Of a stretch of DNA of 64,000 nt, positions 55,476 through 63,467 are shown piece by piece. The notes under the pieces are model-generated. The model did no database searches, was not told the origin of the DNA, and saw only the letters and a program-made list of their open reading frames with translations. This stretch comes from Candidatus Nitrospira kreftii (GTDB lineage Bacteria; Nitrospirota; Nitrospiria; Nitrospirales; Nitrospiraceae), in NCBI GenBank assembly GCA_014058405.1, contig CP047423.1, forward strand, positions 3,270,501 through 3,334,500, in the 5' to 3' direction. The position numbers and the translations under genes are program-made. How positions within the stretch are numbered: the first letter of the stretch is position 1; each line of letters begins with the position of its first letter.

Positions 55476-55503
55476 AGTATACTCTCGCCTCTTTTGTTGT
55501 CAA
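55476..55503 (-). promoter_or_regulatory. Sigma-70 promoter of the dcw operon
   Basis: On the minus strand a perfect TTGACA (55503-55498), a 16-base spacer and TATACT (55481-55476, 5 of 6). The start site would be near 55469. It is the only strong promoter seen for the 20-kb division/cell-wall run. Confidence 0.8.
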
Positions 55504-55705
55504 CTGTATTTTCAGTAACTTATGACGGCTTCCGAACCAGTCAAGAATAGGTACCCAGTAGGGGCGAAAGATGGTTACTTTTCAGCCGATCTGCCCTTGA
55601 GTTGTCATAATCTCACCCCATCCTCCTTCATAGCCAGACCGGTCCAAACCTTCCAACTCTTGGTGTTTCGTTGACTTCCAGAGTTTTGAATCGGAGAATG
55701 CCTCT

Positions 55706-56818
55706 ATGTGGAAGGCTCCTACACTCAGTGCGTGCCGAAGTTGTTTTCTCGCACTCAGCGGCTTGCTGCTCACGCTACAAGAGGTTGGCGCGAAGGACTT
55801 CAATCCTGATAACCCACTGAATCAACCGGCACCGATCTATTGGTGCTCAAGCAAAACCCCCGACCAACAGATTTCAACAAAAAAGGGCCCGGGTTGTGAG
55901 CCGCTCTATGAACAAACGGCCGTGGAGAGATTCAGGGAGAAAACCCGCCAGATGGGCTTTGATCTTCCTGATCGCGACCCTATAAAGATCGTAGAATTAC
56001 AGAATGCTGCTTCGAAATTTTCAGGTCGTTACCGATCGTTCATCTCGTGCTGCTTGACCGATAAGGACGCCCCTGAACACATCGTTGATTTAATCGATGA
56101 AGCGAACCACGTGCTCAAAGCCGTGCAGCAAAAAGGCATCTACAATTCCGCAGGGTTCGGGATCGGTAGTAGGGCCGATGGGAGTCCAGGCACTGGCCCT
56201 GGCAACGGAAGTGGAAACGGTGGGTTAGGTGGCGGCCCCGGAGCAGCCCCAAAACTTGGCACGTTTGCCCGCCAATATACTCTCAGCGAAATCGTTGGAA
56301 CGGTCGCGCGTGCACGTGAAGACCTCTTTCGACTGCAGGAACGGCTGGATAAATTAAATGAGGCGCAGAAGCAGATGGACCAAGTCGATTACGAAAGTAG
56401 CGGCCGGGTCAGATTGGAGATCCAAGACGAGGAAGATGCCATCAAGAAGGAGTTCAAGGCCAAAAGGCCGCCGTCATCAGCTCCGACTGGAATGGAAATC
56501 CAGGACACCACCTTGCGCCCACGAATCGGAGGAGACATTGAGGACACCAGACTGAAGGCCAACTTCGGTGCCGACATTGGAGCCTCAGTTTCCCCCTATA
56601 GCAATGTGAACGAATCGCTCCATCCACGCAGAGGGGAGGATGTACACAATAGTCAGCTTCCCCATCGTCCAGGAACGGACATTCAAGATACCTCCATGCC
56701 CAGCAGTACCGGCTTTGAAGTCGACAACACGCAAAATCGTGAAGGCGCATCCACCGTTCCAAAACGTGGAGTCGGCGCTGCTATCGGAGATTCCGATTTG
56801 AACAGCCAGAAGCGATAA
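55706..56818 (+). CDS. Exported protein with coiled coil and C-terminal short repeats, unknown function
   Basis: 370 residues. The signal peptide has core SCFLALSGLLLTL. The mature N-terminal domain (to about residue 145) has five Cys, including CC and two paired around IYWCSSKTP and GCEPLY. Then come a glycine-rich hinge (GPGNGSGNGGLGGGPG), a coiled coil (about 195-255) and a tail of at least five degenerate repeats of 13-14 residues with the consensus G-x-(D/E)-(I/V)-x-(D/N)-(T/S)-x-(L/M), such as GMEIQDTTL, GDIEDTRL, EDVHNSQL and GTDIQDTSM. No family recognised. It is divergent from the dcw operon. Confidence 0.7.
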   Translation: MWKAPTLSACRSCFLALSGLLLTLQEVGAKDFNPDNPLNQPAPIYWCSSKTPDQQISTKKGPGCEPLYEQTAVERFREKTRQMGFDLPDRDPIKIVELQNAASKFSGRYRSFISCCLTDKDAPEHIVDLIDEANHVLKAVQQKGIYNSAGFGIGSRADGSPGTGPGNGSGNGGLGGGPGAAPKLGTFARQYTLSEIVGTVARAREDLFRLQERLDKLNEAQKQMDQVDYESSGRVRLEIQDEEDAIKKEFKAKRPPSSAPTGMEIQDTTLRPRIGGDIEDTRLKANFGADIGASVSPYSNVNESLHPRRGEDVHNSQLPHRPGTDIQDTSMPSSTGFEVDNTQNREGASTVPKRGVGAAIGDSDLNSQKR

Positions 56819-56821
56819 CCT

Positions 56822-57838
56822 TCACACCTTCCCTCCGATTGCCGGCATCGGCTCCCACATTTCTCCTGCATTCTTGCTCCGGTACAATCCGCTCCCGTTG
56901 GTGCCGGCATAGAAGATCTTTGGATCTGTGGCGCTCTGTGCGATGGCCCTGACATTAGTCGTCGCTAACCCGCTATTCATCAGTTTCCAGGTCGTACCCC
57001 CGTCTTCACTCCGATGCACCCCATCTCGCCCCGTAATGTAGATCACCCCTTGACGAGTTCGATCCAGCGCCATTGCGATAATCATCTGATCTGCAAGCGA
57101 CCCTCCAACACGCGTCCATGCCTGGGCGGCATCGGTTGTCTTGTATAATCCGCTCAGCGTTGCAGCATAGACAGTATCGGGGGCGTATGGATCGACGAGA
57201 ATGGAGGTTACATTGAGTGCCCGTGATGTTTTCAACATGTCCGGTGGAACCAGGCCATTATTCACTTTCTCCCAATGGCCGGCCTGATCAATCGACTTAT
57301 AGACACCGCCGCTGGTTCCCGCGTACAGAATGGACGGCCTGGTCGGATCCATGGCCAATGTCACCACCATCAGCACTTCCTTCATGCCCTCCATTCTCTT
57401 TGTCCATTGCTCGCCCCCGTTCTTAGTTTCGAACACACCCATTGTTGTGGCGAGAAAAATGTGCTGCGCGTCGTCAGGGTCGAATACGAACTGATTTACC
57501 ACTGAAGTAATTGTCGCGTCATCAAGGCCTGCGCGCATCGATGTCCAACGCTGCCCGCCATCATGACTTTTATAGACAGCATCACCCTTCGTTCCCGCAT
57601 ATACCGTTGCAGGATAGGTCGGATCGATCGCCATCGCGATGACACGGGAATAACTCATCCCCCGTGAAAGGTTCGCCCAGGTCTGGCCGCCATCGCGAGT
57701 CTTATAGATATAGTCGTTCGTCGCGACGTAGATGATATCGGGATTTTGGGGATGGAGCTGGATGAGAACGATCGGATCGCTGCGATTACAGCCGACAAGC
57801 GAGAAGGTGAAGAAAAGGAGAGACAGCAGAATCTTCAT
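56822..57838 (-). CDS. YCF48/BNR-repeat lipoprotein (beta-propeller)
   Basis: 338 residues from the ATG at 57838, giving a lipoprotein signal LLFFTFSLVGC. The mature chain is a run of about seven propeller blades, each with an Asp-box-like Y(K/R)(T/S)xDGGxxW: YKTRDGGQTWANL, YKSHDGGQRWTSM, FETKNGGEQWTKR, YKTTDAAQAWTRV, HRSEDGGTTWKLM. Such sortilin/YCF48-like propellers bind proteins or sugars. Function here is unknown. It converges with the preceding repeat protein (three bases between stops). Confidence 0.85.
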   Translation of the reverse strand: MKILLSLLFFTFSLVGCNRSDPIVLIQLHPQNPDIIYVATNDYIYKTRDGGQTWANLSRGMSYSRVIAMAIDPTYPATVYAGTKGDAVYKSHDGGQRWTSMRAGLDDATITSVVNQFVFDPDDAQHIFLATTMGVFETKNGGEQWTKRMEGMKEVLMVVTLAMDPTRPSILYAGTSGGVYKSIDQAGHWEKVNNGLVPPDMLKTSRALNVTSILVDPYAPDTVYAATLSGLYKTTDAAQAWTRVGGSLADQMIIAMALDRTRQGVIYITGRDGVHRSEDGGTTWKLMNSGLATTNVRAIAQSATDPKIFYAGTNGSGLYRSKNAGEMWEPMPAIGGKV

Positions 57839-57863
57839 GAGGTTGCCGCACGCCACACACACA

Positions 57864-58361
57864 TTACCTATAGTTCGTAAACTGCAAATCGAGTCCGAAA
57901 TCTTTTCCCTTCAAGAATATCATTGCCGACTGCAGCTCATCCTTGCTCTTACCCAGCACTCGCACTTGCTCGCCCTGAATTTGCGCTTGGACTTTCAATT
58001 TTGAATCTTTGACTGCCTTGGTAATCTCCTTCGCTTTGTCTGACGCCAGGCCACTCTGAATCTTGGCCACTTGCCGCACGGTTCCACTCAACGCCGGTTC
58101 CACAGTACCGTAGTCGAAGGCTTTCAACGACACGCCGCGCTTCACGCACTTCGCGTTGATGATCTCCACAACCGCTTTCAGCTTATAGTCGTCATCTGAT
58201 ATTACGACTAGCTCCTTTTCCTTCTCCTTTAGCGTGATTTCTGTCTTCGTGCCCTTGAAGTCGAAGCGTTGCTTAATCTCTTTCGTCGCCTGATCCAGCG
58301 CATTCTTCAGCTCCTGCATATTCACTTCAGACACGACATCGAATGAAAACTGATCAGCCAC
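57864..58361 (-). CDS. yajQ: YajQ family cyclic-di-GMP/nucleotide-binding protein
   Basis: 165 residues from a GTG with an AAGGAGGAGG site. Family blocks are MADQFSFDVVSEVN, RFDFKGTKTEITL, DDDYKLKAVVEIIN and VQAQIQGEQVRVLGKSKDELQ. The protein is cytoplasmic and, in Xanthomonas, YajQ binds c-di-GMP. A second c-di-GMP-linked gene, pilZ, is in this window. The ATG of the lipoprotein gene lies 25 bases downstream. Confidence 0.95.
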   Translation of the reverse strand: MADQFSFDVVSEVNMQELKNALDQATKEIKQRFDFKGTKTEITLKEKEKELVVISDDDYKLKAVVEIINAKCVKRGVSLKAFDYGTVEPALSGTVRQVAKIQSGLASDKAKEITKAVKDSKLKVQAQIQGEQVRVLGKSKDELQSAMIFLKGKDFGLDLQFTNYR

Positions 58362-58509
58362 GATTTCCTCCTCCTTTTACCTTCATAATTCCAAAAAGCG
58401 TCTCGGTCGGTCTCCTACTGCGCGCATGCACCGAGCGCCGCCCTTAATTTATGAATATGACAAACCTTGCGTGCGCGGTGCGCGAGCACAGGGGACTGAC
58501 TGGGACGCT

Positions 58510-60525
58510 CTAACAGCACCCCGTTCCATGCGGCAACTTGAACCCCTTCTCGTCATCACACACGATCGCTGTCTGTATCCGTCCTGCCGTTCCCCCTCCC
58601 GCCATCACGAGAACTTCGCTTGATGTAATCGGCTTCTTCAAGACCACATAGGCATACCACTGCCTGATACTGTCGCTCAAGACAATCAGGCCCAGCACCG
58701 CGACCAATGCCACCAACACGGCATCCAGATAGAGAGCAAGGGCTTGCCCTACCGCCAACGTTCCGGCTTTCTTCAAAAACATCCAAAACATCTCGTAGGA
58801 TCCGGTCAACGTGATGAAGCCCACAAACAGCATCGGCAGTGCCGTCACCCAGAGATAGGAGGTTTTCCGCATCTTGATCAGTACCGTAGTTCCGATGCAA
58901 AGCGCCAACATCCCAAGCAGCTGATTCGCCGCACCAAACATCGGCCAAATAGTTGAAATACTTCCCGTCCCAATTAGGTAGGCCCATGCCCCGACCACCA
59001 CACCACTGCTCACGACAACCCCCGGAATCCAGTTGATCCGCCGAAACGGCGCATAGACCGTACCCGCCATCTCCTGGATAAGGTAACGCCCTACACGGGT
59101 CCCTGTATCAATTGTCGTGAGAATGAACAGCGCCTCGAACACCAGCGCAAATTGATACCAGTAGGCCATGAGCCCCGCCATGCCGGGCAGTGCGGAAAAG
59201 ATGGACGCCATCCCAACCGCGAGAGATACTGCCCCACCTGGACGCCCCGCGACATCTACCTCCACCATCTGAGATAGTTCTGCAAGCTTCGATGGTGCAA
59301 AGCCCATAGCCGATAATGCCTCTTCGCCTAACGTGGTATTGATCGCGAGATAATCGCCGGGTATCAGCACGGAGGCCGCAATCAATGCCATCACGCCGAC
59401 GAAACTTTCCAACAACATCGCCGCATAGCCCACCACAGCCTGCGACTCCTGCTCGATCATCTTGGGCGTCGTCCCGGACGAGACCAGCGAATGAAAACCC
59501 GAAATCGCCCCACAGGCAATCGTAATGAAGAGAAACGGAAAAAGAGTGCCGGGAATGATTGGACCGCCTCCATTGGCAAACTGTGTCACGCGCGGCATCT
59601 CGATCGTCGGCGCCATGAGAATCACGCCAAGTCCAAGCAGAAACACAACCCCAAGCTTCATAAATGTTGAAAGATAGCCACGCGGCACCAGCAACATCCA
59701 GCCCGGCAACACCGAGGCAAGAAAGCCATATCCGGCCAACAGCCAAACCAATGCCGGTTTATCGAATTCAAACATCCACGCGTAGGATGACTGCGCCACC
59801 ACACGGCCGTACAGCACGGCGGCAATCAAAAGCACCACGCCAAGTATCGACACTTCCGCCACTGCGCCGGGACGAAACTTCTGGAGATAAAAGCCCATGA
59901 GGAGACCGATCGGGATCGTCATCGCAATCGTGAACGTACCCCAGGCATTGTGGTAGAGCGCATTCACCACCGCGAAACCCAACCCCGCCAGCGCGACGAC
60001 TACTATAAAGAGCACCGCCACCGCCGTCGCCGTACCGGTAACGGAACCTAGCTCATCATGCGCAATCTCAGGAAGCGACCGACCATTGCGTCGCATCGAG
60101 GCGACGAGAATAATGAAATCCTGCACTGCCCCAGCCAGCACCGCGCCAATCACCAGCCAGAGAAACCCGGGCACAAATCCGAATTGCGCCGCCAGCACCG
60201 GGCCCAGCAACGGCCCCGCTCCAGCAATCGCGGCAAAGTGGTGGCCGAAGAGCACGACTTTATTGGTCGGATGAAAATTGACTCCATCGTTCAACCGCAC
60301 CGCCGGCGTCACATGCTGATTGTTCAGACCAACGACCTGCCTAGCCAGCCATCGGCCATAAAATCGATAGGCCAGCACATAAATACAGGCCGCCGCGACG
60401 ACCAGCCAGAGGCCATTCACTTTTTCGTTCGGATTGACGACGCCGACCACGTGAGCCAGTGCGAACGCACCGAGAACGGAGAGCAGAAGCCAAAGCAAAT
60501 TCACCGCCACTTTCATGCGCGGCAT
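58510..60525 (-). CDS. cstA: Carbon starvation protein A, peptide transporter
   Basis: 671 residues, about 16-18 membrane helices. CstA blocks: RFYGRWLARQVVGL, LFGHHFAAIAGAGPLLGPVLAAQFG, IIACGAISGFHSLVSSGTTPKM-type segment (here FITIACGAISGFHSLVSSG) and MFGAANQLLGMLALCIGT. CstA imports peptides and, in several bacteria, pyruvate on nutrient limitation. The start is the ATG at 60525 or three codons later. It is monocistronic. Confidence 0.95.
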   Translation of the reverse strand: MPRMKVAVNLLWLLLSVLGAFALAHVVGVVNPNEKVNGLWLVVAAACIYVLAYRFYGRWLARQVVGLNNQHVTPAVRLNDGVNFHPTNKVVLFGHHFAAIAGAGPLLGPVLAAQFGFVPGFLWLVIGAVLAGAVQDFIILVASMRRNGRSLPEIAHDELGSVTGTATAVAVLFIVVVALAGLGFAVVNALYHNAWGTFTIAMTIPIGLLMGFYLQKFRPGAVAEVSILGVVLLIAAVLYGRVVAQSSYAWMFEFDKPALVWLLAGYGFLASVLPGWMLLVPRGYLSTFMKLGVVFLLGLGVILMAPTIEMPRVTQFANGGGPIIPGTLFPFLFITIACGAISGFHSLVSSGTTPKMIEQESQAVVGYAAMLLESFVGVMALIAASVLIPGDYLAINTTLGEEALSAMGFAPSKLAELSQMVEVDVAGRPGGAVSLAVGMASIFSALPGMAGLMAYWYQFALVFEALFILTTIDTGTRVGRYLIQEMAGTVYAPFRRINWIPGVVVSSGVVVGAWAYLIGTGSISTIWPMFGAANQLLGMLALCIGTTVLIKMRKTSYLWVTALPMLFVGFITLTGSYEMFWMFLKKAGTLAVGQALALYLDAVLVALVAVLGLIVLSDSIRQWYAYVVLKKPITSSEVLVMAGGGTAGRIQTAIVCDDEKGFKLPHGTGCC

Positions 60526-60620
60526 CCTAACAACCTGCTAGCTGCTTGTAAACGAATGGAAAGGCCTATTTGCCTTCAGATTGTGAAGTGATTACGATGA
60601 CGGCACTTCAGGAGGACCAC

Positions 60621-60863
60621 ATGAAAGCGCACATTGTTCGGAGAGGCAAGGCTCAAGACATCCGTCTATCCAAAGCGCTGCTCAAGAAGGCAAAGCTGGG
60701 CAACGATGTCGAACTCCGAGCGGAGCTAGGCCGGATTTTGATTTCCAACACAGCGAAGCCACGAGTCGGCTGAACCGAGGCTGCTCGTCGCATGCGAGCA
60801 CGAGATGAGGATCGTTCTCTCGATGCCGCGATTTCAACGCGATTTGATAGGGAAGACTGGTAA
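60621..60863 (+). pseudogene. MazE/AbrB-type antitoxin interrupted by an in-frame stop
   Basis: From the ATG at 60621 (strong AGGAGG) the frame encodes a 50-residue AbrB/MazE domain: IVRRGKAQDIRLSKALLKKA then NDVELRAELGRILI. A TGA at 60771 stops it, but the same frame continues for 30 codons as TEAARRMRARDED, then TRFDREDW and a TAA at 60861. That is the typical MazE tail (WAEAARRM, then FDEEEW), so the TGA stands where Trp (TGG) is expected. A single-base nonsense change has removed the toxin-binding end. No mazF follows. Confidence 0.7.
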
Positions 60864-60866
60864 ACG

Positions 60867-61070
60867 ATGAATGCCCCACAACCACCCGTGGTCACATCCT
60901 CACCGGACATACTTGGAGGCACTGCTGTCTTCGCAGGAACTCGTGTACCGGTTCAGACACTGATGGAATACTTGGAAGGAGGCGAAACGATCGACGACTT
61001 CCTGGAAGGGTTTCCCACCGTCACACGAGAGCAAGTAGTCGCCTACCTTCACGCAAATCAACAAGGCTAG
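60867..61070 (+). CDS. DUF433 antitoxin-like protein
   Basis: 67 residues. The DUF433 winged-helix pattern is complete: SSPDILGGTAVFAGTRVPVQTLMEYLEGGETIDDFLEGFPTV is its sense, here cited by the blocks ILGGTAVFAGTRVPV and FPTVTREQVVAYL. Such proteins are usually the antitoxin of a DUF5615 PIN-like toxin encoded immediately downstream. Here no such gene follows in the 98 bases before the next, opposite gene. It starts four bases after the broken mazE. Confidence 0.85.
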   Translation: MNAPQPPVVTSSPDILGGTAVFAGTRVPVQTLMEYLEGGETIDDFLEGFPTVTREQVVAYLHANQQG

Positions 61071-61168
61071 TTCCACTACAGGCAGGAAAAAGAGGACTGA
61101 CAAGTTTAAGAAAAGATTTATTAGAATATCGTTCAGCACATCCTCTGGCAAAGCAACTAGCTGTTCTC

Positions 61169-62257
61169 TTAGTCCTTGTCGAAATGCTCCCTCGCAGCAG
61201 TGTCACACATGAAACAACCATACAATGAAGAGCCAATTGCATCAAATCCAACCAGGTGGTACCCACAAAATCCGCATTGGGCTGTAGTATCAAACCATTC
61301 TTTACACCAGAAACAGAAATATCTGTCGCCAAGAATCGTCGCGCTTGGTTCTGAATTTTCGCAGGCAGCACAGTAATAGGCCTCCTCTTCCTCATCCTTG
61401 GGATCATAAGCCGGAACATACTCTTTCATTACATCATCCAAAGAAATGTCAGCTCCACAATCTTCGTTGTCACACGAACCTGATGCTAAGTCGTCGATAT
61501 CGGATAACTTGTGGCATTGGGGGCAAGCCAGCCGCATGAACGAGTTACGAGTCCCGCACACCCTGCACTCGATCTGGTGAACAGGTTCATTCGCCTCATC
61601 CACTCTTGCTGAATGGAAGCCACATGCTGAACAGTTGCGGTACTCAGCCCCCACGGAAATTTCTTTCTTAATGTTTGGCCCAAGGGTAGTGAACTTTGCC
61701 TTCAGGAAGACGCGGTGGCCATGCAATCTCCCATTCAGGCGTTCAACTGCCTTGCTATGTTCCTTGAAATACTCAGACCAGACACCCGTAAGTCTCTGAT
61801 GCAAGTAGCACCATGCCATGCACTGTTCTGCCGCGACTTCTTCGAGCAGTTTTGCGTCAGGCTTTCTCGAATATGCATCGTGACAGAAATGAACGACTTT
61901 GTTTCTATGATCGCGCAGCCTTTCAAAACATCGAGCCTCGTCCTGAGAAAAAGTATCGCTGCCAATGTTGGCCAGCCTCTTGAGAGCCTCATCGACTGAC
62001 ACCGACACAAAATCTCCGTTCTGAAATCGGAGCAGTGCCGCTTCTTCTGGCCGCTTCACAATTAGGGACCAGTGTTCCTTTAGCAGACGGGCTTTGAGAA
62101 TCAGTTCTAAACCGGAGCAAAAATTTATGACGGAGTATTTTGGGTGCTTCCTAAAATCCTTGATGGACGCGTTGAAGTCTATCGAATTGGCAACAATCGG
62201 ATCGAAGAACTTGTCCAAATGTCTTTTTGGCTTGGAAGCATTCTTTGCTTTAGGCAT
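61169..62257 (-). CDS. HEPN-like domain protein with multiple zinc ribbons
   Basis: 362 residues. The N-terminal 165 residues are helical, with FCSGLELILKARLLKEHW and RLRDHRNKVVHF. RNKVVH (residues 118-123) fits the HEPN RNase motif RxxxxH. The C-terminal half carries eight Cys pairs (CSAC, CRVC, CPQC, CDNEDC, CAAC, CFWC, CGFC, CFMC), enough for about four zinc ribbons. The domain call is mine and no family name was recognised. It is 28 bases downstream of tcmP on the same strand, so probably co-transcribed. Base composition looks more AT-rich than the dcw region, hinting at transfer. Confidence 0.65.
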   Translation of the reverse strand: MPKAKNASKPKRHLDKFFDPIVANSIDFNASIKDFRKHPKYSVINFCSGLELILKARLLKEHWSLIVKRPEEAALLRFQNGDFVSVSVDEALKRLANIGSDTFSQDEARCFERLRDHRNKVVHFCHDAYSRKPDAKLLEEVAAEQCMAWCYLHQRLTGVWSEYFKEHSKAVERLNGRLHGHRVFLKAKFTTLGPNIKKEISVGAEYRNCSACGFHSARVDEANEPVHQIECRVCGTRNSFMRLACPQCHKLSDIDDLASGSCDNEDCGADISLDDVMKEYVPAYDPKDEEEEAYYCAACENSEPSATILGDRYFCFWCKEWFDTTAQCGFCGYHLVGFDAIGSSLYGCFMCDTAAREHFDKD

Positions 62258-62285
62258 TTCCCGTTATACCTCACCATGCTCTTGC

Positions 62286-63467
62286 TTAGCGTTTAACAAG
62301 CCATAGAAGCCGAATTCGTTGCCCAACCCTCGGAACGCGTTGCCTTGGCTCCATCCCATGGATCTTCAGCTTACCTTCCCTACTCCAGTTGTTAATCCAA
62401 CCCTTCAGATCAGCTTCCCATATCAGAGGATATCCCATGGCCAGAGTCCAGACGTCATCGTAGAGAACGGTTTGTCCAGCTTCGAGCATTTTCTCTACAG
62501 CTGCTTTTGCATGGTTGTTATAGCGCTCACGCAAAGATACAAGGTAGCCAGAATGTGCTTCTTCAATTTCACTGTCGAATGTAATTCCTAGTTGCTTGTG
62601 GCCAACCTTCCTAACTTCTTCACGTTCCTGAACTTCAGCCCTTGCCTCCTCTACGAGCGGTACCGACTTCCGCTCCGCTGCCTTAAAAACCTGAATGCCC
62701 CTAGGGTCTCTTGTGGCGTATATCAGATGGAAATGGGTACGATCTTGTTCGGGATGGGGAACAATGGTAGAGCTGACGTATGGGAATCCTCCAAGCTTTC
62801 TAAGGCTATCGCAATATGCTTCGATGAGTGCATCTTCGCGATCAAGCTTTTCAAGCCCCTTTAATTTGTCTTTGAAGCTCTCCGATCCAAACAACCTCTT
62901 CAAACTCTCTTGTGTTGGCTTCTGTGGCGAATCAATAAATCGGCGTATGTGTTCTGTCATGAAGTTCACTAACACTTCCCCTGGACGAAGCCTTAAGAGC
63001 GGAGAAATAGTCTCCATCGCAAACCCTGTCCATCCCGTAGGATCAACAAAAATGAATGGGAATGACTTTCTTCCGCCTTCCTTCACAAATTGTTCGATCT
63101 CGAAGATCGCGTCTTCCAATTTCGCATTCTTGGCAAGAATTTCAACATCTCCAATGCCATCCGTGTACTCCTTCAACTTTGCATAAGCAGATCGAGACTT
63201 CTCGAGAAACAAGCACCGCAGCCTTAATGAGCGACCCTGAGAACGGTGAACTTCTCTCGCCTTTCTCAATTGCTCAAGAGCAATAGCGAAAGAGCTGTCC
63301 TTGAAATCATCCGACTGGACATTCCAAGGTCCAGAAAAACAATCAACGTATGTAATTGTGTCCCAGCTAGAGCCGACAACTATTGCGAACTGTTCTAAAT
63401 AGTTGCGGAGGATGAGGTGCTTGGCAAGGGTTTGTTCTCGACCGAAGTATAAGTCATCGTCGCTCAA
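62286..63467 (-). CDS. tcmP: Three-Cys-motif partner protein TcmP
   Basis: About 393 residues from a TTG at 63467 that overlaps the upstream stop (TTGA). A TTG at 63488 is the alternative, and no ATG is near. The N-terminal domain has ITYVDCFSGPW (methyltransferase motif I-like) and FPFIFVDPTGWTGF (DPPY-like), both typical of TcmP, with a C-terminal helical and winged part. TcmP is named for its regular pairing with a Gp37/Gp68-like (DUF5131) protein, which is indeed the gene upstream. The biochemical role is unknown. A SAM-dependent methyltransferase-like fold is inferred. Confidence 0.8.
   Translation of the reverse strand: MSDDDLYFGREQTLAKHLILRNYLEQFAIVVGSSWDTITYVDCFSGPWNVQSDDFKDSSFAIALEQLRKAREVHRSQGRSLRLRCLFLEKSRSAYAKLKEYTDGIGDVEILAKNAKLEDAIFEIEQFVKEGGRKSFPFIFVDPTGWTGFAMETISPLLRLRPGEVLVNFMTEHIRRFIDSPQKPTQESLKRLFGSESFKDKLKGLEKLDREDALIEAYCDSLRKLGGFPYVSSTIVPHPEQDRTHFHLIYATRDPRGIQVFKAAERKSVPLVEEARAEVQEREEVRKVGHKQLGITFDSEIEEAHSGYLVSLRERYNNHAKAAVEKMLEAGQTVLYDDVWTLAMGYPLIWEADLKGWINNWSREGKLKIHGMEPRQRVPRVGQRIRLLWLVKR

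Noticed and set aside
60526..60620. TTTACA-N17-TAGGAT as a cstA promoter on the minus strand
   Set aside because: The -10 would overlap the cstA ATG, leaving no leader, so it is probably chance.
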